DNA of 64,000 nucleotides from Actinospica robiniae DSM 44927. Lineage in GTDB: Bacteria; Actinomycetota; Actinomycetes; Streptomycetales; Catenulisporaceae. Position numbers and translations under genes: made by a program. Under the pieces are notes generated by a model. The model saw only the letters and a program-made list of their open reading frames with translations. It did not search any database and was not told the origin of the DNA. Where the stretch lies: positions 3,779,372 to 3,843,371 of the forward strand of contig NZ_KI632511.1 of assembly GCF_000504285.1 (NCBI RefSeq). The letters are read 5' to 3'. Below, one piece after another: positions 62,451-64,000 of the stretch (within the stretch, counting starts at the first letter, position 1; every line of letters begins with the position of its first letter).

Positions 62451-63260
62451 TCATGCCGGCGATCCGGCAGGGGCGCCGGGCTCCGGCGGGCGGAATGCGG
62501 CGAAGGCGTTGGTGACGACCAGCTCGCGGCTTGCGAACCGGTACAGGCTGGCCGGCCTGCCTCCGGCCGCGGTCGGGCGGGCCGTGCCGGGCGTCGGCTC
62601 GATCACTCCGCGCCGCGTGAGGATCCGCTGCAGGTTGGTGGCGGCCACCGAATGCCCGAGCGAGGCGGCATAGATGTCCTGTAGCTGGGCGATGGTGAAG
62701 GTGTCCGGGGCCAAGGCGAAGCCGATGTTGGTGTAGGACAACTTGGACCGCAGCCGATCGCATGCCGAGCCGATGATCGAGCCGTGATCGTAGGCGGTTG
62801 CCGGAAGGGCGTCTACCGCGTGCCACGCCGTATCGGGCGGGATACGCGGCTGTGCGTCGGTGGCGACCAGGGCCAGATACGCGGTGGCCAGCGATCGGCC
62901 GCGCGGGTCGCGGGCCGGGTCGCTTCGGGTCTCGAGCTGCTCGAGGTGGGCGATCCTGGTGATGTCCACCTTGGCCGCCAGGTGCCGGCTGAGTGAGGCC
63001 CCCAGCCGTTCCTCCCCGCCCAGAGGGCCACACGGGAGCGACCATTTTCCTTCGAACGGCGGGTTGGCCCGACGCCACAGCAGCACATGCAGACGCCCGC
63101 TGCGCACGCTGAGCACCACGCCCAACACCTCGTGCGGGAAGCAGTCCGCCGCTCTCGAGCGTGACGGCCCCGGGCCGGGGCCTTCAGCGGCTTCAACCAC
63201 CCTCTCCGCTGCGGGATCGGTCATGCCCGGACGGGACTGCTCGGTGCGCACATCCTTCAT
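62451..63260 (-). CDS. nrtR: NrtR-type Nudix-like transcriptional regulator of NAD synthesis
   Basis: 269 aa. The first ~150 residues have the Nudix fold (VLLWRRANPPFEGKWSLPCG) but the Nudix box is degenerate: GPLGGEERLGASLSRHLAAK lacks the REUxEE core, as expected for a sensor that binds ADP-ribose-type metabolites rather than an enzyme. The C-terminus is the NrtR winged helix (FTIAQLQDIYAASLGHSVAA, NLQRILTRRGVIEPT). Divergent from nadA with a perfect palindrome between them. ATG 63260 gives a longer N-terminus than usual; a start at the MTDPAAERV methionine is possible. Confidence 0.85.
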   Translation of the reverse strand: MKDVRTEQSRPGMTDPAAERVVEAAEGPGPGPSRSRAADCFPHEVLGVVLSVRSGRLHVLLWRRANPPFEGKWSLPCGPLGGEERLGASLSRHLAAKVDITRIAHLEQLETRSDPARDPRGRSLATAYLALVATDAQPRIPPDTAWHAVDALPATAYDHGSIIGSACDRLRSKLSYTNIGFALAPDTFTIAQLQDIYAASLGHSVAATNLQRILTRRGVIEPTPGTARPTAAGGRPASLYRFASRELVVTNAFAAFRPPEPGAPAGSPA

Positions 63261-63276
63261 GCTACTGTGCTGACAT

Positions 63277-63301
63277 GGTTTTCGACTCATAGGCGAAAAC
63301 C
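63277..63301. promoter_or_regulatory. NrtR operator
   Basis: GGTTTTCG-actcatagg-CGAAAACC is a perfect 8-bp inverted repeat with a 9-base centre, between nrtR and nadA and 18 bases before the nadA ATG. Binding here would repress both genes when NAD is sufficient. Confidence 0.7.
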
Positions 63302-63318
63302 CGGCGGAGAGGAAGAAG

Positions 63319-64000
63319 ATGACTGGCACTGCGACGGCCACGCAAGAGGCCGGCACGGCATGGGCGCACGAGGTCAGGCGGCTCGCCGCCGAGCGCGACG
63401 CCGTGATCCTCGCGCACAACTACCAGAGCCCGGAGATCCAGGACGTCGCCGACCACGTCGGAGACTCGCTCGCCCTCTCCCGTCTGGCAGCTGAGGCAAG
63501 CGCGAGCACCATCGTCTTCGCCGGGGTCTATTTCATGGCCGAGACGGCCAAGATCCTCGCGCCGCAGCGGACGGTGCTGATCCCCGAGCCGCGAGCGGGA
63601 TGCTCGCTGGCGGACAGCATCGATGCGGAGCAACTGCGGGCCTGGAAGGCGGAGCACCCGGGCGCCGCGGTCGTCGCGTACGTCAACACCACTGCCGAGG
63701 TCAAGGCGGAAGCCGACGTGTGCTGCACGTCCGCCAACGCGGCGGAGATCGTCGCCGCCGTTCCGGAAGAACGAGAGGTCCTCTTCCTTCCCGACCAGTT
63801 CCTCGGCGCGCATGTGCGCCGGGTGACGGGCCGCACCAACCTGCACGTCTGGCTCGGTGAATGCCACGTGCATGCGGACATCAGCCCGGCCGAACTGCGC
63901 CGGAAGGCCCAAGCCGACGCGGAGGCCGAACTCTTCATCCACCCCGAATGCGGTTGTGCGACGCCCGCCCTGTGGCAGGCGGGCCTGGGGGACCTTCCGG
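63319..64000 (+). CDS. nadA: Quinolinate synthase A (partial)
   Basis: 227 N-terminal residues are present; the gene continues past the right edge. Condenses iminoaspartate with dihydroxyacetone phosphate to quinolinate in de novo NAD synthesis, using a [4Fe-4S] cluster. Signatures: [51 protein letters not shown] (first cluster cysteine), [28 protein letters not shown] and FIHPECGC (second cluster cysteine region). ATG 63319 follows GGAGAGGAAG. Confidence 0.95.
   Translation, partial: MTGTATATQEAGTAWAHEVRRLAAERDAVILAHNYQSPEIQDVADHVGDSLALSRLAAEASASTIVFAGVYFMAETAKILAPQRTVLIPEPRAGCSLADSIDAEQLRAWKAEHPGAAVVAYVNTTAEVKAEADVCCTSANAAEIVAAVPEEREVLFLPDQFLGAHVRRVTGRTNLHVWLGECHVHADISPAELRRKAQADAEAELFIHPECGCATPALWQAGLGDLP

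Overview
The window is very GC-rich DNA with strong third-position GC bias, GTG and TTG starts beside ATG, many one-component regulators paired with small enzymes, and actinobacteria-typical families (EACC1/caspase conflict proteins, a variant P-loop protein with its large partners, NrtR-NadA, Smr, GH35). It is almost certainly a chromosomal segment of a filamentous, Streptomyces-like actinobacterium. Genus cannot be fixed from the sequence; Catenulispora/Actinospica-like relatives are only a guess. No tRNA, rRNA or CRISPR array was seen.

Layout. 1-4646: edge of a nonribosomal peptide cluster (NRPS C-A protein running off the left edge, coupled P450, divergent MFS exporter with a hairpin terminator). 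4814-15163: the most interesting block, two compact systems that converge tail to tail. One is an LCAT-like lipase followed by a giant caspase-like/NACHT-type NTPase with 14 WD40 repeats. The other is a three-gene operon in which a ParA/MinD-like protein lacking both P-loop lysines lies between two paralogous ~610-aa proteins of unknown function (SCO2524-like). 15164-15810 holds gene relics, including a DnaK fragment. 15811-24930: a series of regulator/enzyme pairs (TetR, MerR) with visible operators, plus zwf, an SDR, Smr and an internally deleted aldo-keto reductase. 24988-31613: barstar-like protein, membrane protein, methyltransferase, MFS/DeoR pair, XRE regulator and an ECF sigma factor.

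31688-33693: a DJ-1/PfpI gene split by a ~1.45-kb non-coding element made of two ~500-bp inverted arms, each with a nested 20-bp hairpin. 33762-39674: cupin, an unusual alpha/beta-hydrolase-methyltransferase fusion and three GNAT proteins. 39885-42403: an EACC1 + caspase pair, the second caspase-type conflict locus in the window. 42471-49278: small cysteine-rich, membrane and immunity-like genes around an IS5-family transposase inactivated by a nonsense codon. 49486-60010: SDR/PadR pair with an exact PadR-type operator, AAA/DUF234 ATPase, secreted GH35 beta-galactosidase, YrhB-like protein and a 698-aa DUF6461-like protein. 60119-64000: HD-domain protein, DUF3592 protein, decayed old-yellow-enzyme gene, then divergent nrtR and nadA around a perfect operator palindrome.

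Two themes recur. First, likely conflict or programmed-response machinery: two caspase systems, the variant P-loop operon and several orphan immunity-like genes. Second, gene decay, with several enzyme genes carrying clean internal deletions that keep the reading frame. Start codons were chosen from ribosome-binding sites, homology and overlap with neighbours; family names come from recognised motifs, not from database searches.
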